Below, one piece after another: positions 8,623 to 19,505 of a DNA stretch of 64,000 nt (position 1 is its first letter; the number at the start of each line of letters is the position of its first letter). A model generated the notes under the pieces. The model saw only the letters and a program-made list of their open reading frames with translations, made no database searches and was not told the DNA's origin. Origin of the DNA: Variovorax paradoxus (lineage in GTDB: Bacteria > Pseudomonadota > Gammaproteobacteria > Burkholderiales > Burkholderiaceae_C); NCBI RefSeq assembly GCF_000834655.1, contig NZ_JXQQ01000010.1, positions 62,001 to 126,000 on the forward strand. Direction: 5' to 3'. Both the position numbers and the translations under genes were made by a program.

Positions 8623-9674
8623 CCGTGAGCAGGCGGGCGGATTGTGGGGGGCCTGACGGCTGGTCATCTCATCTACCTGTCCCGGCGATGCCGTGATCAC
8701 GTCGACGGGACGCATTTCTTTACTGCTGGCACCCGTCGGCGCATGCAATGCCCTGCGTTGGAAATCCTGCGCATATGGCCGCCGGAGTGCAGCTGCGTCG
8801 ACCACAGCGACCGCCAGCTGAACCGCGGCGACATGCCTGCGACAGACGGCCTTTCCGCGCATCCGATTCGCTGAGGCGCTGCGTTCGGCTGGGCAGGACC
8901 GGCGCCGTCACGCGGCGCGGCTCCATCGTCGGGAATCAGTCCATGACTGCGGACTGATCCAGCGGGCGCGCGGCTGAGTACTAAGGTGATGATCCTCCAT
9001 CTATCCATGCTATCCATGGCGCCCATCGCCCAATCGCCCAATCGCCCAATCGCCCATCGCACCCCCAGATGCGCGGCGTCGGGCGAGCGGCCGAACCAGA
9101 TCAGTCCACTGCTCAGGGCGTTACGGGTACCGGCGTATGGAATCTGGCACTGAGCCTGTTCCAGGCGCAAATCGCTCCAACCTGGAATGTGAGCTCGGCG
9201 ATCCGGGAGTCGTTCGGTTGGCGCCGGACCGCCTCGAAGTCCGCGGCGCTGACGGTGCGGTGCGTGCGGCATGGACGGCCTTCGCCCATGTGAGCGCCGA
9301 CTGCTCGGCGTTGCCGCGAAAAGCGCCTCGCCTCGCGCCATCCGCCGCCGGGTTCACATGGCGCCGCTCCACACCTTGCTTCGACCGAGGTCCGGTCTGC
9401 GGTTGAAGGCAACTGCTTCTCCAATCCGCACCAAGAGATCTCGCGCCATGGATCTTGAGGACAGGATTGCCCTCAGACCGAGGGGCTATTGACGAGTTCG
9501 TCGGTGGCCTGCGCCTTTGATGTGCGTATCCGTTCATCGTCGCTCGGCACGGCCCAGGCGAAGCGGCGGCGCGATGCAGCGAGCAGACCCTGGTCACGTC
9601 CTACCCAGGAGACGAACGGTCTTGCCCAGGTGCGGCAGATGGTCTGGACGCACTGAGTAACGGAACTGGAGCTG
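8623..9674. other. Gene-poor stretch of about 1 kb
   Basis: No frame on either strand shows a recognisable domain or good initiation site. It contains a short tandem repeat at 9020-9060. A minus-strand frame around 9473-9660 has a protein-like composition but no start codon of its own and may be an old gene fragment. Confidence 0.45.
9020..9060. repeat. Short tandem repeat, 8-base unit
   Basis: Three perfect copies of CGCCCAAT lie at 9027-9050, flanked on both sides by a 7-base variant CGCCCAT. Just upstream, CTATCCATG is also repeated (from 9001). The array is non-coding as far as can be seen and is of the slippage-prone kind. Confidence 0.9.
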
Positions 9675-9890
9675 TCAGGGAAGAATCTGGTCTTGGCCGG
9701 CTTGCAGCACGACCATGGCAGTCTGCCGCTCTTCGCATGTCCCGCCCCAGACAATGTCCTTCACCGAGCCGTCCGGGGCATGGAAGCGCAGCGCGACGCA
9801 GTCGGCCGGAGTCACTCCTATCTCGTCGAAAAAGTCAGCAGCATCTTCGGGATTCATGGGGTCGTGGATATGGCTGATGAAGGTTGTCAT
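9675..9890 (-). CDS. Small hypothetical protein
   Basis: Predicted 71 residues (starting MTTFISHIHDPMNPEDAADF). The acidic N-terminal helix is followed by beta-like segments (CVALRFHAPDGSVKDIVWGG). An in-frame ATG at 9965 would add 25 residues. No family is recognised. The composition is that of a real small cytosolic protein. Confidence 0.5.
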   Translation of the reverse strand: MTTFISHIHDPMNPEDAADFFDEIGVTPADCVALRFHAPDGSVKDIVWGGTCEERQTAMVVLQAGQDQILP

Positions 9891-10353
9891 TGAAGCGAAC
9901 TTGCAGAGGGTCTCAAGTGCGGTCGTCTTCGGTGCCGTCGGGCACATGACCGCGATGACTGCCATCGTCGTTGCGCATCCGGAGGCTGTGCATTCCCACA
10001 CCTCGAGCAAACGCTTCCTATCTCGAAGCCCCTGCACCAAGGATTCACCTCCAGTGCCAACGTGCCTTTTCGGCATGGTCGAGCGTACGAGATACAAGGA
10101 CAGTCCTCGCCAGGACGTGCGCGTCTGGATTCATTTCGCCCGCCCAAACGTGAAAAAGTGCATGCGTCGGCAAGACCCGGGGATCTCGGCTGGAGACACG
10201 GGGCGACTGGGCGGAGCATTGGCTTCGCATCGGTGCTGCGCGCGCACAGCCGCGGCTGGCGATGGTGCGCGCCGCAGGCCACGCGAAACCTCGGCGGTGC
10301 TGCGCGCTCAAATCATGCATGGTTGTTCCTTTGATCGACATATGGAGGTGCGG
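9891..10353. other. Intergenic stretch between divergent genes
   Basis: Frames here are long but arginine and proline-rich and lack initiation signals. Promoters for the flanking divergent genes are expected but none is clear by eye. Confidence 0.4.
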
Positions 10354-10998
10354 ATGAACATTCTCGAAACCATCGCGAGCCATTCCGATGCAATGCGTTT
10401 GCCGCTGTACGCGGTGACGGTCACTGGCGTTGCGCAGCGCGCCGATGCGGCGCTCCTCTCGCTGCATTGGCATGGTTTTTTTCGGACGACACCACTCAAG
10501 ATGCCGGGCGTGCAGCTGGCGTCGCGACCGGTGGCGCCTTCGATGGCCCGCCTTGACCTCACCGGTGAACGCTCCGATGCGCTCGAGCACGCACTTCTCG
10601 AAGCGGCCTGGCAGCTCGGAGCATGGGACCTGGAACGCGTGCAGCGCCCGGCATGGTGGCGGTTGGGCGTGCCGGCCATCGAGGTCACCGAAGCCTTGCG
10701 CGCCTTCGGCCATGTCGACGACCAAGCGCACCCGAACGAGCACGCGCCGGAGGCGGTGCCTGACCGTGAGGACATGCTGCGCGAAGCAGGGCGGCGCGGC
10801 TACGTGCGCTGGCTCTTCAGGCCGCGCAAGTGCGGCATTTGGTCGATGGTGTCCGACGACTGGGACGACACCCTCGACAGCAGCGGCGGAAGGTCCCTGC
10901 CTTGCCCGGTCGTTCCCCTGGCGATGATTGAACCGATGAGACAGCGTACCGTGTATCGGCTCGGCCGCGCAAGCAAGTGGTTGCTCAGTCCCCGCTGA
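10354..10998 (+). CDS. Hypothetical protein upstream of groES
   Basis: Predicted 214 residues from the ATG at 10354, which has GGAGGTG directly upstream; an ATG at 10342 in the same frame is less well placed. It is a soluble protein with no signal or membrane segment. Tryptophan-rich stretches occur in the middle (LGAWDLERVQRPAWWRLG), a charged region follows at about 125-150, and YRLGRASKWLL lies near the C-terminus. No domain is recognised. It is separated from groES by a sigma-32-like promoter, so it is probably not part of the chaperonin operon. Confidence 0.65.
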   Translation: MNILETIASHSDAMRLPLYAVTVTGVAQRADAALLSLHWHGFFRTTPLKMPGVQLASRPVAPSMARLDLTGERSDALEHALLEAAWQLGAWDLERVQRPAWWRLGVPAIEVTEALRAFGHVDDQAHPNEHAPEAVPDREDMLREAGRRGYVRWLFRPRKCGIWSMVSDDWDDTLDSSGGRSLPCPVVPLAMIEPMRQRTVYRLGRASKWLLSPR

Positions 10999-11029
10999 AA
11001 AGTGGCCAAAAAAATCTTCGCCGGTCCCT

Positions 11030-11055
11030 CTTGAACGTCCGGGCCGTAGCCCATA
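11030..11055 (+). promoter_or_regulatory. Sigma-32 (RpoH) type heat-shock promoter of groESL
   Basis: CTTGAA at 11030-11035 and CCCATA at 11050-11055 are spaced by 14 bases, a good match to the RpoH consensus (CTTGAA, 11-16 bases, CCCCAT). No CIRCE inverted repeat (TTAGCACTC/GAGTGCTAA) was found upstream, so HrcA control is not indicated. Confidence 0.75.
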
Positions 11056-11164
11056 GCTCTCGCTCGCCGGCGTTCTCGCGCCGGCAAGATGGACTGAACC
11101 GAGCACGCCGTCGTTCGGCGGCGTGGGTTCTCTTTTTGATGACCTTATCGCTTAGGAGATGAAC

Positions 11165-11485
11165 ATGAAGCTTCAACCTCTCTACGACCGGGTGATCGTC
11201 AAGCGAATCGAACAGCAGCGCAAGACGGCTTCCGGCATCGTGATCCCGGAGTCGGCCGCCGAGAAGCCCGAGCAGGGCGAGGTGGTCTCCGTCGGACAGG
11301 GCAAGCTGCTCGTCGACGGCACACTGCGTCCCTTGCAACTGAAAGCAGGCGACCAGGTGCTCTTTGGCAAGTACGCGGGCCAGACGGTCAAGGTGCAGGA
11401 CGAGGAACTGCTGGTCATGCGCGAGGACGACGTCCTTGCCTTGATCGAAAGCGGCGAGCGCGGCAACCTCAAGCGCGTCGCCTGA
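11165..11485 (+). CDS. groES: Co-chaperonin GroES
   Basis: Predicted 106 residues. The GroES fold is clear: the N-terminal strand [14 protein letters not shown], the mobile loop with [21 protein letters not shown], and the C-terminal [17 protein letters not shown]. It caps GroEL during folding in the cytosol. The ATG at 11165 is chosen because AGGAG (11154-11158) sits 6 bases before it, whereas the ATG at 11159 touches the AGGAG. It is somewhat longer than the usual 95-97 residues because of a charged C-terminal tail ([11 protein letters not shown]). groEL follows after 50 bases. Confidence 0.97.
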   Translation: MKLQPLYDRVIVKRIEQQRKTASGIVIPESAAEKPEQGEVVSVGQGKLLVDGTLRPLQLKAGDQVLFGKYAGQTVKVQDEELLVMREDDVLALIESGERGNLKRVA

Positions 11486-11517
11486 CGAAGCCTTGCTTTT
11501 CACCAACAGATGATTGA

Positions 11518-13164
<1,647 letters not shown>

Positions 13165-13181
13165 TCTTCTGGCGTGCAAGA

Positions 13182-13212
13182 CCGCGGGTGCATCGACCCG
13201 CGGGCGCTGCCT
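13182..13212 (+). terminator. Hairpin after groEL
   Basis: A perfect 8-bp stem CCGCGGGT/ACCCGCGG (13182-13189 and 13196-13203) with a 6-base loop is followed by a weak pyrimidine run. It starts 18 bases after the groEL stop. Confidence 0.6.
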
Positions 13213-13279
13213 CTTTGGAAAGCGTGCGAACGTTGGCTCGCGGCTCCAAACACGCCACATGAGACAGTCCATCCGAACG

Positions 13280-13304
13280 AGCCCGGTGCCCCGCCGGGCT
13301 TTTT
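13280..13304 (+). terminator. Rho-independent terminator downstream of groEL
   Basis: The 7-bp stem AGCCCGG/CCGGGCT (13280-13286 and 13294-13300) is followed by T-rich sequence. It is the second hairpin behind groESL and the better intrinsic terminator of the two. Confidence 0.8.
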
Positions 13305-13572
13305 GCGGTCGCAGTGCAACTGCGCGTGACGGGTGTGTGACTTGTCTGGGAATCTAAGACGCTGCAACTGTCAGGGCCGAGCCGACCGTCGGTCGATCAT
13401 GCGCGGGGCAGTCCGGTCGCGCGAGCCCAGTTGCCGCTGCGGCAGGGGGAATCCCGCCCGCCGATGCGCATTGGAGTGCCATCGACCCGGCAGAGAAGCT
13501 GTGATCCTGCATCTGCCACTCGACGGCACCCGTAACGCGATGCGCTCGTCCAGAAATGACACAATTTCGGGC

Positions 13573-14241
13573 ATGTCAGATGCACTGGATATTCTCTTTT
13601 CTCAGAATCGCGCATGGTCCGCCCGAATGCAGCAGGACCGCCCGGGATTTTTCACCAGCCTTGGCAAGCAACAGGCGCCACGCTACATGTGGATCGGTTG
13701 TTCCGACAGTCGCGTCCCTGCAAACCAGATCACAGGGCTTGAGCCTGGCGAGGTGTTCGTGCACCGCAACGTGGCGAACGTGGTCGTCCATTCCGACCTC
13801 AACGCGCTCGCGGCCATTCAGTTCGCAGTCGAGCACCTGCAGGTCGAGCACATCATGGTGGTTGGACATTACGCATGCGGTGGGGTGACTGCAGCGCTCA
13901 AGAACATCCGCGTGGGACTTGCTGACAATTGGATCCGCCATGTTCAGGACGTACGCGACCGTCACCAGGAAATTCTCGACGGTGTGCCGGAGTCCGCACG
14001 ACCGGACGCGCTCGCTGAACTCAATGCGGTGGAGCAGGTCGTCAACGTGGCAAGCAGTGCCGTGTTGAGGGACGCCTGGTCGAGGGGGCAGCGCGTCACG
14101 CTGCACGGGTGGGCGTTCGGCGTTCATGACGGTCTGCTGCAAGATCTGGGAATGAGCGTGGACGGCGAAGCCGCAACCCAGGCAAGTTACGTCCATTCCA
14201 TCGCGCGCATTCGCCTGAAATATACCGGCAACGCGGATTGA
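13573..14241 (+). CDS. can: Beta-class carbonic anhydrase
   Basis: Predicted 222 residues. It interconverts CO2 and bicarbonate in the cytosol. The zinc ligands of the beta class are present: Cys43 and Asp45 in GCSDSRVPA, and His99 and Cys102 in GHYACGG. The start MSDALDILFSQNRAW is the normal one for the Can/YadF group; the frame is open upstream but those residues have no counterpart in the family. A terminator hairpin lies directly behind the gene, so it is a single transcription unit on its 3' side. Confidence 0.95.
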   Translation: MSDALDILFSQNRAWSARMQQDRPGFFTSLGKQQAPRYMWIGCSDSRVPANQITGLEPGEVFVHRNVANVVVHSDLNALAAIQFAVEHLQVEHIMVVGHYACGGVTAALKNIRVGLADNWIRHVQDVRDRHQEILDGVPESARPDALAELNAVEQVVNVASSAVLRDAWSRGQRVTLHGWAFGVHDGLLQDLGMSVDGEAATQASYVHSIARIRLKYTGNAD

Positions 14242-14246
14242 GTTGG

Positions 14247-14265
14247 CCGCCGAACCGGCGGTTTT
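14247..14265 (+). terminator. Terminator of the carbonic anhydrase gene
   Basis: The 6-bp stem CCGCCG/CGGCGG (14247-14252 and 14256-14261) with a 3-base loop is followed by TTTT. It begins 6 bases after the carbonic anhydrase stop codon. Confidence 0.75.
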
Positions 14266-14384
14266 CCTACAGCGCAAAACAAGCATGGCCGATGAACCGC
14301 AGACAGCGGGTGGAAGACACCCGTTGCCTGGGCTTTGCAGTGCGCGCCGGCGTTCCCCCAGACGAGCCCGGCAAGGAGACAGCC

Positions 14385-14723
14385 ATGACCATCGGATCAA
14401 ACGTTATCTCGTCGGATCGCGTCGAAGGAACGACCGTCTACAACCCCTCCGGCGACAAATTGGGCAGCATCGACGATCTCATGATCGACAAGGTATCGGG
14501 GCAGGTGCGCTATGCGGTTCTGGAATTTGGCGGTTTCCTCGGCATGGGCACCGATCGCTACCCAATTCCTTGGAACATGCTGAAGTACGACACATCGCAA
14601 GATGGATATGTAGTCCCGCTGGACAAGGCGACTTTGGATGGGGCGCCGCGCTATGCCGACAGCAGCGTCCCCGACTATGACGACAACTACACCTCGACGG
14701 TCAACAAGTACTACGGCTTTTGA
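14385..14723 (+). CDS. PRC-barrel domain protein
   Basis: Predicted 112 residues. The ATG at 14385 follows AAGGAG with good spacing. The chain reads as one PRC-barrel: a DRVEGTTVYNPSGDKLGSID entry, then the strand GQVRYAVLEFGGFLGMG, and YPIPWNMLKYD. The tail is rich in Asp, Tyr and Ser. Such small proteins are common in Proteobacteria, often near stress genes, and their role is poorly defined. No signal peptide or membrane segment is seen. Confidence 0.9.
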   Translation: MTIGSNVISSDRVEGTTVYNPSGDKLGSIDDLMIDKVSGQVRYAVLEFGGFLGMGTDRYPIPWNMLKYDTSQDGYVVPLDKATLDGAPRYADSSVPDYDDNYTSTVNKYYGF

Positions 14724-14990
14724 ATGGGCGGACGACGATGCGGCGGCACATGGGTGAGACCCGTTCTTTGCGCCTGTCCGCATTGACGCAAGCCAATCGT
14801 GCAGCTCCGCCTGTGGGTTCCTGCTAACGAAGTCTTTAGCGTCTGCGCTGGGATTCTGTCGTTTGAACGGGTAAAGCGTGCCCCGCCATTCACCATGCCA
14901 TCTGATGGTGACTGAATCGACGGCTGCAAGCCAGACAAAAGATCTCAAGCGGATCGACCATTTCCCTTTTCGCACACGTGGGGAGCACAC

Positions 14991-15227
14991 ATGCCGATGG
15001 ATTTCCTCAAGCGTATCGAAGATGCCTCCTTTCCGTTGGCGGTGAGGTCCGAAGGCGATATCCATTGCGCCGCCGTCCTTGCTGCGGCCCAACTTATTGA
15101 GGTGGTACTGCCGCCTTCGGGCAGCGAGGGTACGCCCCGGCGCGTGGCCGTCATCCTGAGAATCACGCCCCTTGGGCGTGCTGAGCTCAACCGATCGAGA
15201 GAAGAGCAGGTCAGCGCAAATTTGTAG
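14991..15227 (+). CDS. Small hypothetical protein
   Basis: Predicted 78 residues with a GGGGAG ribosome binding site 5 bases before the ATG. It reads as a compact alpha/beta domain (FLKRIEDASFPLAVRSEGD, then LIEVVLPPSG, then RRVAVILRITPLGRAEL). No named family is recognised. Confidence 0.55.
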   Translation: MPMDFLKRIEDASFPLAVRSEGDIHCAAVLAAAQLIEVVLPPSGSEGTPRRVAVILRITPLGRAELNRSREEQVSANL

Positions 15228-15754
15228 AAGCTTCTTGCTCTTCACGTGTTCCTGCAACACCTGCCGCCGACGCGGGGGCGTCAACGACCGCAGCGCGATT
15301 GGCGAGGCGAGAGCCAACTACGCGCTCGGTCGGATTACGAGCCATCGCACCACTGCACGAACGAAAAGCGGTGAAGAGTTCGGCCTTGGTGCCCGGGCAG
15401 GAGTTCCCAAGCACAGCATCCTTCCTGCGTGACGCTTTGCCGCGCGACCGATCAGGGTACGACCGCGGCATGGGAGTTCGGGGCGGCGTAAGGATTCACA
15501 AGTTGCAGCGCCTGACCGCTCAGCCAGGCATCCGCACAGGGCGGGGCGATGCGTTCGACGTAAGCGTTGGAGATTTCCCGCGGCGGCTTGTACTGCGGCA
15601 GGGGGCAGCACCGGCCTCAGCACAGCGGTGCTGACGATAATTCTCGCGCCGAGTGCGTTCACGCCCGACAAACTGTCGAGACCGCCGCATGCAGGCACCT
15701 TCGCCACAACGAGCAGCGTCGCGGCGCCATCGAGAGGGGCGTTTGTGCGGCGGC
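15228..15754. other. Intergenic stretch, possible gene fragment
   Basis: No complete gene is supported. On the minus strand between about 15470 and 15615 a frame reads convincingly (including PPREISNAYVERIAPP) and stops at about 15470, but it has an upstream in-frame TGA and no start codon. It may be the last part of a decayed gene. Confidence 0.4.
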
Positions 15755-16639
15755 TTAAATGAAGGGAACGCCGCCGGTGACCGGAATCGTTGCACCGGAG
15801 ATGTAGCTTGCCTGGTCGGAAGCCAGCAGCACATACACCGCCTGCAGCTCCGCAGGCTGGCCAGGCCGCTTCATCGGCGTCTGCGTGCCGAACTCCTTGA
15901 CCTTCTCGGCGGGCATGGTCGATGGGATGAGTGGGGTCCAGAAGGGCCCGGGCGCCACGCAGTTCACGCGGATGCCTTTTTCGGCGAGCAGTTGCGCCAT
16001 GCCTCCGGACATGTTCTGAATCGCGCCCTTGGTCGCGGCATAGGCCACCAGCGTGGCATTGGGCTTGTCGGCGTTGACCGAGGTGGTGCTGATGATCGAT
16101 GCGCCCGGCTTCATGCGCGCCGCGGCGGCTTTGCAGAGAAAGAAGTTGGCATAGACGTTGGTACGGAAGGTGCGGTCGAATTCTTCGGCCGAAATCTGGT
16201 CGAGCGACTTGTGCGTCATCTGAAAGGCAGCATTGTTCACCAGTACGTCGAGCCGGCCGAACGCGTCGAAAGCCTGGTTCACGAGCTTGCGGCAATGCGC
16301 TTCTTCGCAAATGTCGCCGGGCACCGTGACGCAGCGGCGACCCGCGCGCTCGATCCATTCACGGGTCACCTGTGCATCTTCCTCCTCGTTGGCAAGGTAG
16401 GAGATGAGGACGTCGGCGCCCTCACGTGCGAACGCGATGGCCACGGCGCGACCGATGCCGCTGTCCCCACCCGTGATGAGCGCGGCCTTGCCTTCGAGCT
16501 TGCCGCTTCCGACGTAGCTTTGCTCCCCGAAATCGGGCGGCGGCGACATTTTCGATTCGAGTCCGGGCGGTTGCTGGGCCGGCGTAGAGAAGGGCGGCTG
16601 GGGGCCAGCCTTGCGAGGGTCTGTCATTGGAGGGTGCAT
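15755..16639 (-). CDS. Short-chain dehydrogenase/reductase
   Basis: Predicted 294 residues, or 290 if the ATG at 16627 is used. It has a ~45-residue N-terminal extension rich in Pro and Gln, then the Rossmann fold with TGGDSGIG, the NNAA motif (VLVNNAAFQM), the catalytic Ser in STTSVNA and YAATK as YxxxK, and a C-terminal ISGATIPVTGG. The extension and length fit the YghA/general-stress group of SDRs, with NAD(P)H-dependent oxidoreductase activity on an unknown substrate. It is probably co-transcribed with the small gene upstream at 16686-16919. Confidence 0.92.
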   Translation of the reverse strand: MHPPMTDPRKAGPQPPFSTPAQQPPGLESKMSPPPDFGEQSYVGSGKLEGKAALITGGDSGIGRAVAIAFAREGADVLISYLANEEEDAQVTREWIERAGRRCVTVPGDICEEAHCRKLVNQAFDAFGRLDVLVNNAAFQMTHKSLDQISAEEFDRTFRTNVYANFFLCKAAAARMKPGASIISTTSVNADKPNATLVAYAATKGAIQNMSGGMAQLLAEKGIRVNCVAPGPFWTPLIPSTMPAEKVKEFGTQTPMKRPGQPAELQAVYVLLASDQASYISGATIPVTGGVPFI

Positions 16640-16685
16640 AGAAATCTATCAAGGCGGCAGGAGAGGGAAGCAGGGCGGCGGCGGT

Positions 16686-16919
16686 TCAGCCTCCGGCATC
16701 GTTCTCGCGCGACGTGCCACGCGCAGCGCTGCGCTTCAGGCTGTCTTTGCTATCGGCCTCCGGCGAGGCGGCATCGTGTTCGGTGGCTTTCTTCATGTCG
16801 CGCTTGAGTTGCTGCGCGTCCGCCTCGCCGATGGCAGGTTCTTCGCCGTTCACCGCATCGGGCGCTTCCACGCGCTGGCCTTTGGCCGCGGTTCCGGAGG
16901 TGTTGTTGGATGTCTTCAT
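16686..16919 (-). CDS. Small charged, disordered protein
   Basis: Predicted 77 residues with a clear AAGGAG ribosome binding site. It is hydrophilic, without hydrophobic core residues in long runs, and rich in Ala, Glu, Lys, Asp and Ser. It is probably intrinsically disordered, like many small stress-related proteins. It reads towards the SDR gene with a 46-base gap. Confidence 0.65.
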   Translation of the reverse strand: MKTSNNTSGTAAKGQRVEAPDAVNGEEPAIGEADAQQLKRDMKKATEHDAASPEADSKDSLKRSAARGTSRENDAGG

Positions 16920-17614
16920 CGATGCTCCTTACATTTTCGGAAAAAAACGGCTGGCGAGCTCACGGCGGCTGGCGAGGGTCATCAGTCGACCCGCGGAATG
17001 TATGGGTCGAAGGTCGTTCACGCATCGCACAGCGGGCTGTCAACGCCCATCCACTCTCCGGCGGACATTTCGTGCTGCGAACGCGAGCCTGGCGCATCTG
17101 CGCGTCGGACCAGACTGACGCGTGGCTCAGCGTACGGTGGTGTGAAGCGAAAGTCTTGCAACGAAGAGTTCACTCTGCGAGTCGGTTTCCTTGGGTAGCA
17201 ATGGGAGTGGTAGGGCCGACGGCCGGGAAAGAGCGATCGTCCGGCTACAGCGAACCACCTTCAAGCGCGCACTTCGGACACGGCGTCCGGTGTGCCTGAA
17301 ATCGACGAGGGCCGACACCGGCCGCCGGCCTGTGGCGATGCGCCTGCAATGCCTCAGCGTGCAGCTCCGTGGTGCCATTCACGATCTTGCTGCCGAAGCG
17401 ACTTGGTCGTTCGCAGTGTCGCAAGGGTCTTTCTGCAAGCCGCCGCGTCGGCCGAGTTACTGGCAGGGAGGTTCGCACCGATCAGCTGACCTGGGTCGCG
17501 CAATGGCTGTCGCTTGTTTTTCAAGAAAGATGCGGCTGTCGCCTACGCGCGCTTTTTGCTGATGCTGCATCTTCATGCCCCGTCCTATCCATTTGGGCAC
17601 AACGGAGCAAAGTC
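16920..17614. other. Gene-poor stretch of about 0.7 kb
   Basis: Several overlapping frames exist on both strands, all Arg and Ser-rich and without domains or clear initiation sites. No repeat or hairpin of note was seen. Confidence 0.45.
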
Positions 17615-17779
17615 ATGCCAAAGCGTGGAAGCGTCCATTCGGCCGGCAGCCCTTCGAGAACCCCCGAGCCGGCCACTGGGACGAACCCAGATGGCCGCAC
17701 CCCTGCAGAGCTTCCGAGCGAGGCGGGCAAGAAACCCGGCCCCCCGCCGAGCTCGGCACACAACCAGCAACGGCGCTGA
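17615..17779 (+). CDS. Possible very small disordered protein
   Basis: A 54-residue frame with GGAG about 7 bases upstream of the ATG. The product is almost entirely Pro, Ser, Gly, Lys, Thr and Glu, and so disordered. It resembles in style the small hydrophilic protein at 16686-16919. There is no family evidence, and a minus-strand frame competes for the same bases. Confidence 0.4.
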   Translation: MPKRGSVHSAGSPSRTPEPATGTNPDGRTPAELPSEAGKKPGPPPSSAHNQQRR

Positions 17780-17960
17780 ATCTGAAAGTTGCCGTCGGGG
17801 CATGCACTGTCTGCCGAATGCGAGACAGATCAGTGTCTGCACTGGAAATACGAATGCTGTTTTGCTTGCCCTCAACACGCGTCGTCACGACGGATTTGCC
17901 TTGGCACCCTTGAATGCATGCGCATAGCGTCGACGTTGAAGCCGCCTCACCGATCACAGA

Positions 17961-18428
17961 ATGCTCGATCAACGACACGGACCTGCCAACCCTTTTGATC
18001 TTGATCGCTTCGTTCTTGCGCAGAATCCCGTCTACGAGTCTGTGCGTCAAGAGCTTGCGGCAGGCCGGAAGGCCACGCATTGGATCTGGTTCATCTTTCC
18101 GCAACTGAAGGCACTCGGCCGGAGTCCCACGGCCAAGTTCTTCGGTATCGACGGCATCGAGGAGGCGAGCGAGTACTGGGCGCATCCGCTGCTTCGTCAA
18201 AGACTGCTGCAGTGCGCACAGTTGATTCTTGACGTTCGCGGCAAGACCATCGATCAGATTCTTGGATCACCGGACGACATGAAGCTGTGTTCCTGCGCGA
18301 CGCTGTTTTGCGAGATGGGGCCTCAGGAGACCGTCATGAAGGAAATCCTGGAACGCTACTACGAGGGCATACCGGACAATGCCACCCTCACGCTGCTTCA
18401 ACGGCCTGGGCGTTCGCCGGACGCGTAA
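17961..18428 (+). CDS. DUF1810 family protein
   Basis: Predicted 155 residues. It carries the DUF1810 hallmarks: NPFDLDRFVLAQNPVYESV at the start, HWIWFIFPQLKALGRSP (the WIWFIFPQ motif), then SEYWAHPLLRQRL and a C-terminal DDMKLCSCATLF region. The family is related to calpastatin-named proteins of unknown biochemical role. It is a stand-alone gene. Confidence 0.92.
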   Translation: MLDQRHGPANPFDLDRFVLAQNPVYESVRQELAAGRKATHWIWFIFPQLKALGRSPTAKFFGIDGIEEASEYWAHPLLRQRLLQCAQLILDVRGKTIDQILGSPDDMKLCSCATLFCEMGPQETVMKEILERYYEGIPDNATLTLLQRPGRSPDA

Positions 18429-18809
18429 ATCTGCACCCGCCGCCCTGTGCTTTGAATTGAGGCTTAGACGCGTCGCAGAGTCTGGCTGAGAGCCGCGCTC
18501 AATAGCGTCGGCAGGGACACGGTCACGCACGCGCCGCCGAACCGACGACGCCCGAAGCAGTTGACCAACACCGCATCGCCAATGGCGAATGCTCGCGGTG
18601 AACTCGTACACGGGGCGGTCGCCTCGCTCGTGACGATCGGGCGCGAAATCGCCGCTGACGTGCTTCGATGTGCCGGCAGTCATCAGGTGTTCCGCAGTGT
18701 TTGAAGTCGGCGGAAGGGCCGAGGTCGCTCAGCACAGCCTGCGACCTGCACTGCTTTGGCTGTGTGTACGCGAGGGATCGCCTTTTCTCTCTTCTGAGAA
18801 AATCCCCTT
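18429..18809. other. Intergenic stretch without a supported gene
   Basis: Minus-strand frames through here continue antisense into the DUF1810 gene and are probably shadows. No clear promoter was recognised. Confidence 0.4.
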
Positions 18810-19505
18810 ATGCCCAAGCTACCGCCGCAACAAAGTGAACGTCTACCGCTCGCAATGCGCAGAGCCGAGGAAAAGCTCGCCAAGCTTCCACCGGACCCGA
18901 CCGCTTCCAGATTGCTGGACGCAGCCAGAAAGGCGGGAAGCACGACGCAGCGCGTCATGTGGTTGCAGCGCGCCGCATCTGCCTGGGCAAAACCGATGCA
19001 GGGCGTCGCTGCCTGCCGCAAGGGCTGCGACCACTGCTGCCACATCCCGCTGACGATCTCGAAGGTCGAGGCAGACGTGATCGGCAAAGCAATCGGTCGC
19101 TCGCCGCGGAAGCCGACCGCGGCAGTGCGGCTTGCAGAACTTGAGAACGACAGCGCTGCTTGGCAGCGAGCCCAGGCCGAGCTGCAAGCTGCGGCACCCG
19201 ACACGCCTTGCCCGTTCCTCGTGGACCATGCCTGCAGCATCTACGAGAGCCGGCCTCTGCCGTGCAGGATCCTGATCAACCTCGACGATGACGAATTGCT
19301 ATGCAGGAAGGTTGATGGCGTCGATGTGCCGGTGCCCTACGCGGACGCCATGGTGTTCAAGGCGCACTACATGGCGCTGCAGCCCGCCGGCGTGTTGGCC
19401 GATATCCGAGATTTTTTTCCTGACGCGGTGCCCTGTAGCGAAGACCTGCAGGCGCTGCAGGCAGGGACGGGCAGCGTTGATCGAGCGACCAGGGGCGTCG
19501 GGTGA
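18810..19505 (+). CDS. YkgJ-family cysteine-cluster protein
   Basis: Predicted 231 residues. The N-terminal ~65 residues are helical. They are followed by the metal-binding cluster CRKGCDHCCHIP (CxxxCxxCC), then PCPFLVDHACSIYESRPLPCR, which supplies further cysteines. The family (UPF0153) is thought to bind zinc or an iron-sulfur cluster, and its function is unknown. The end includes VLADIRDFFPD, matching the tail of a second, broken copy at 60903-61498 in this window. Confidence 0.88.
   Translation: MPKLPPQQSERLPLAMRRAEEKLAKLPPDPTASRLLDAARKAGSTTQRVMWLQRAASAWAKPMQGVAACRKGCDHCCHIPLTISKVEADVIGKAIGRSPRKPTAAVRLAELENDSAAWQRAQAELQAAAPDTPCPFLVDHACSIYESRPLPCRILINLDDDELLCRKVDGVDVPVPYADAMVFKAHYMALQPAGVLADIRDFFPDAVPCSEDLQALQAGTGSVDRATRGVG

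Noticed and set aside
9020..9060. Tandem repeat considered as a CRISPR remnant
   Set aside because: The units are 8 bases without spacers, so it is a simple repeat.
11105..11137. Hairpin ACGCCG/CGGCGT followed by a T-rich stretch just upstream of groES
   Set aside because: It resembles a terminator but lies between the heat-shock promoter and the groES start, so termination there would silence the operon. It may instead shape the leader RNA, which cannot be judged by eye.
11000..11160. Search for a CIRCE element in front of groES
   Set aside because: No TTAGCACTC/GAGTGCTAA inverted repeat is present; only the sigma-32-type promoter is supported.
15470..15620. Minus-strand reading including PPREISNAYVERIAPP, downstream of the SDR gene
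   Set aside because: It has no start codon after an upstream in-frame stop. It may be a gene fragment but cannot be assigned.
18267..18683. Minus-strand frame between the DUF1810 gene and the ykgJ gene
   Set aside because: Its second half is antisense to the DUF1810 gene, and its first half has no domain or good start.
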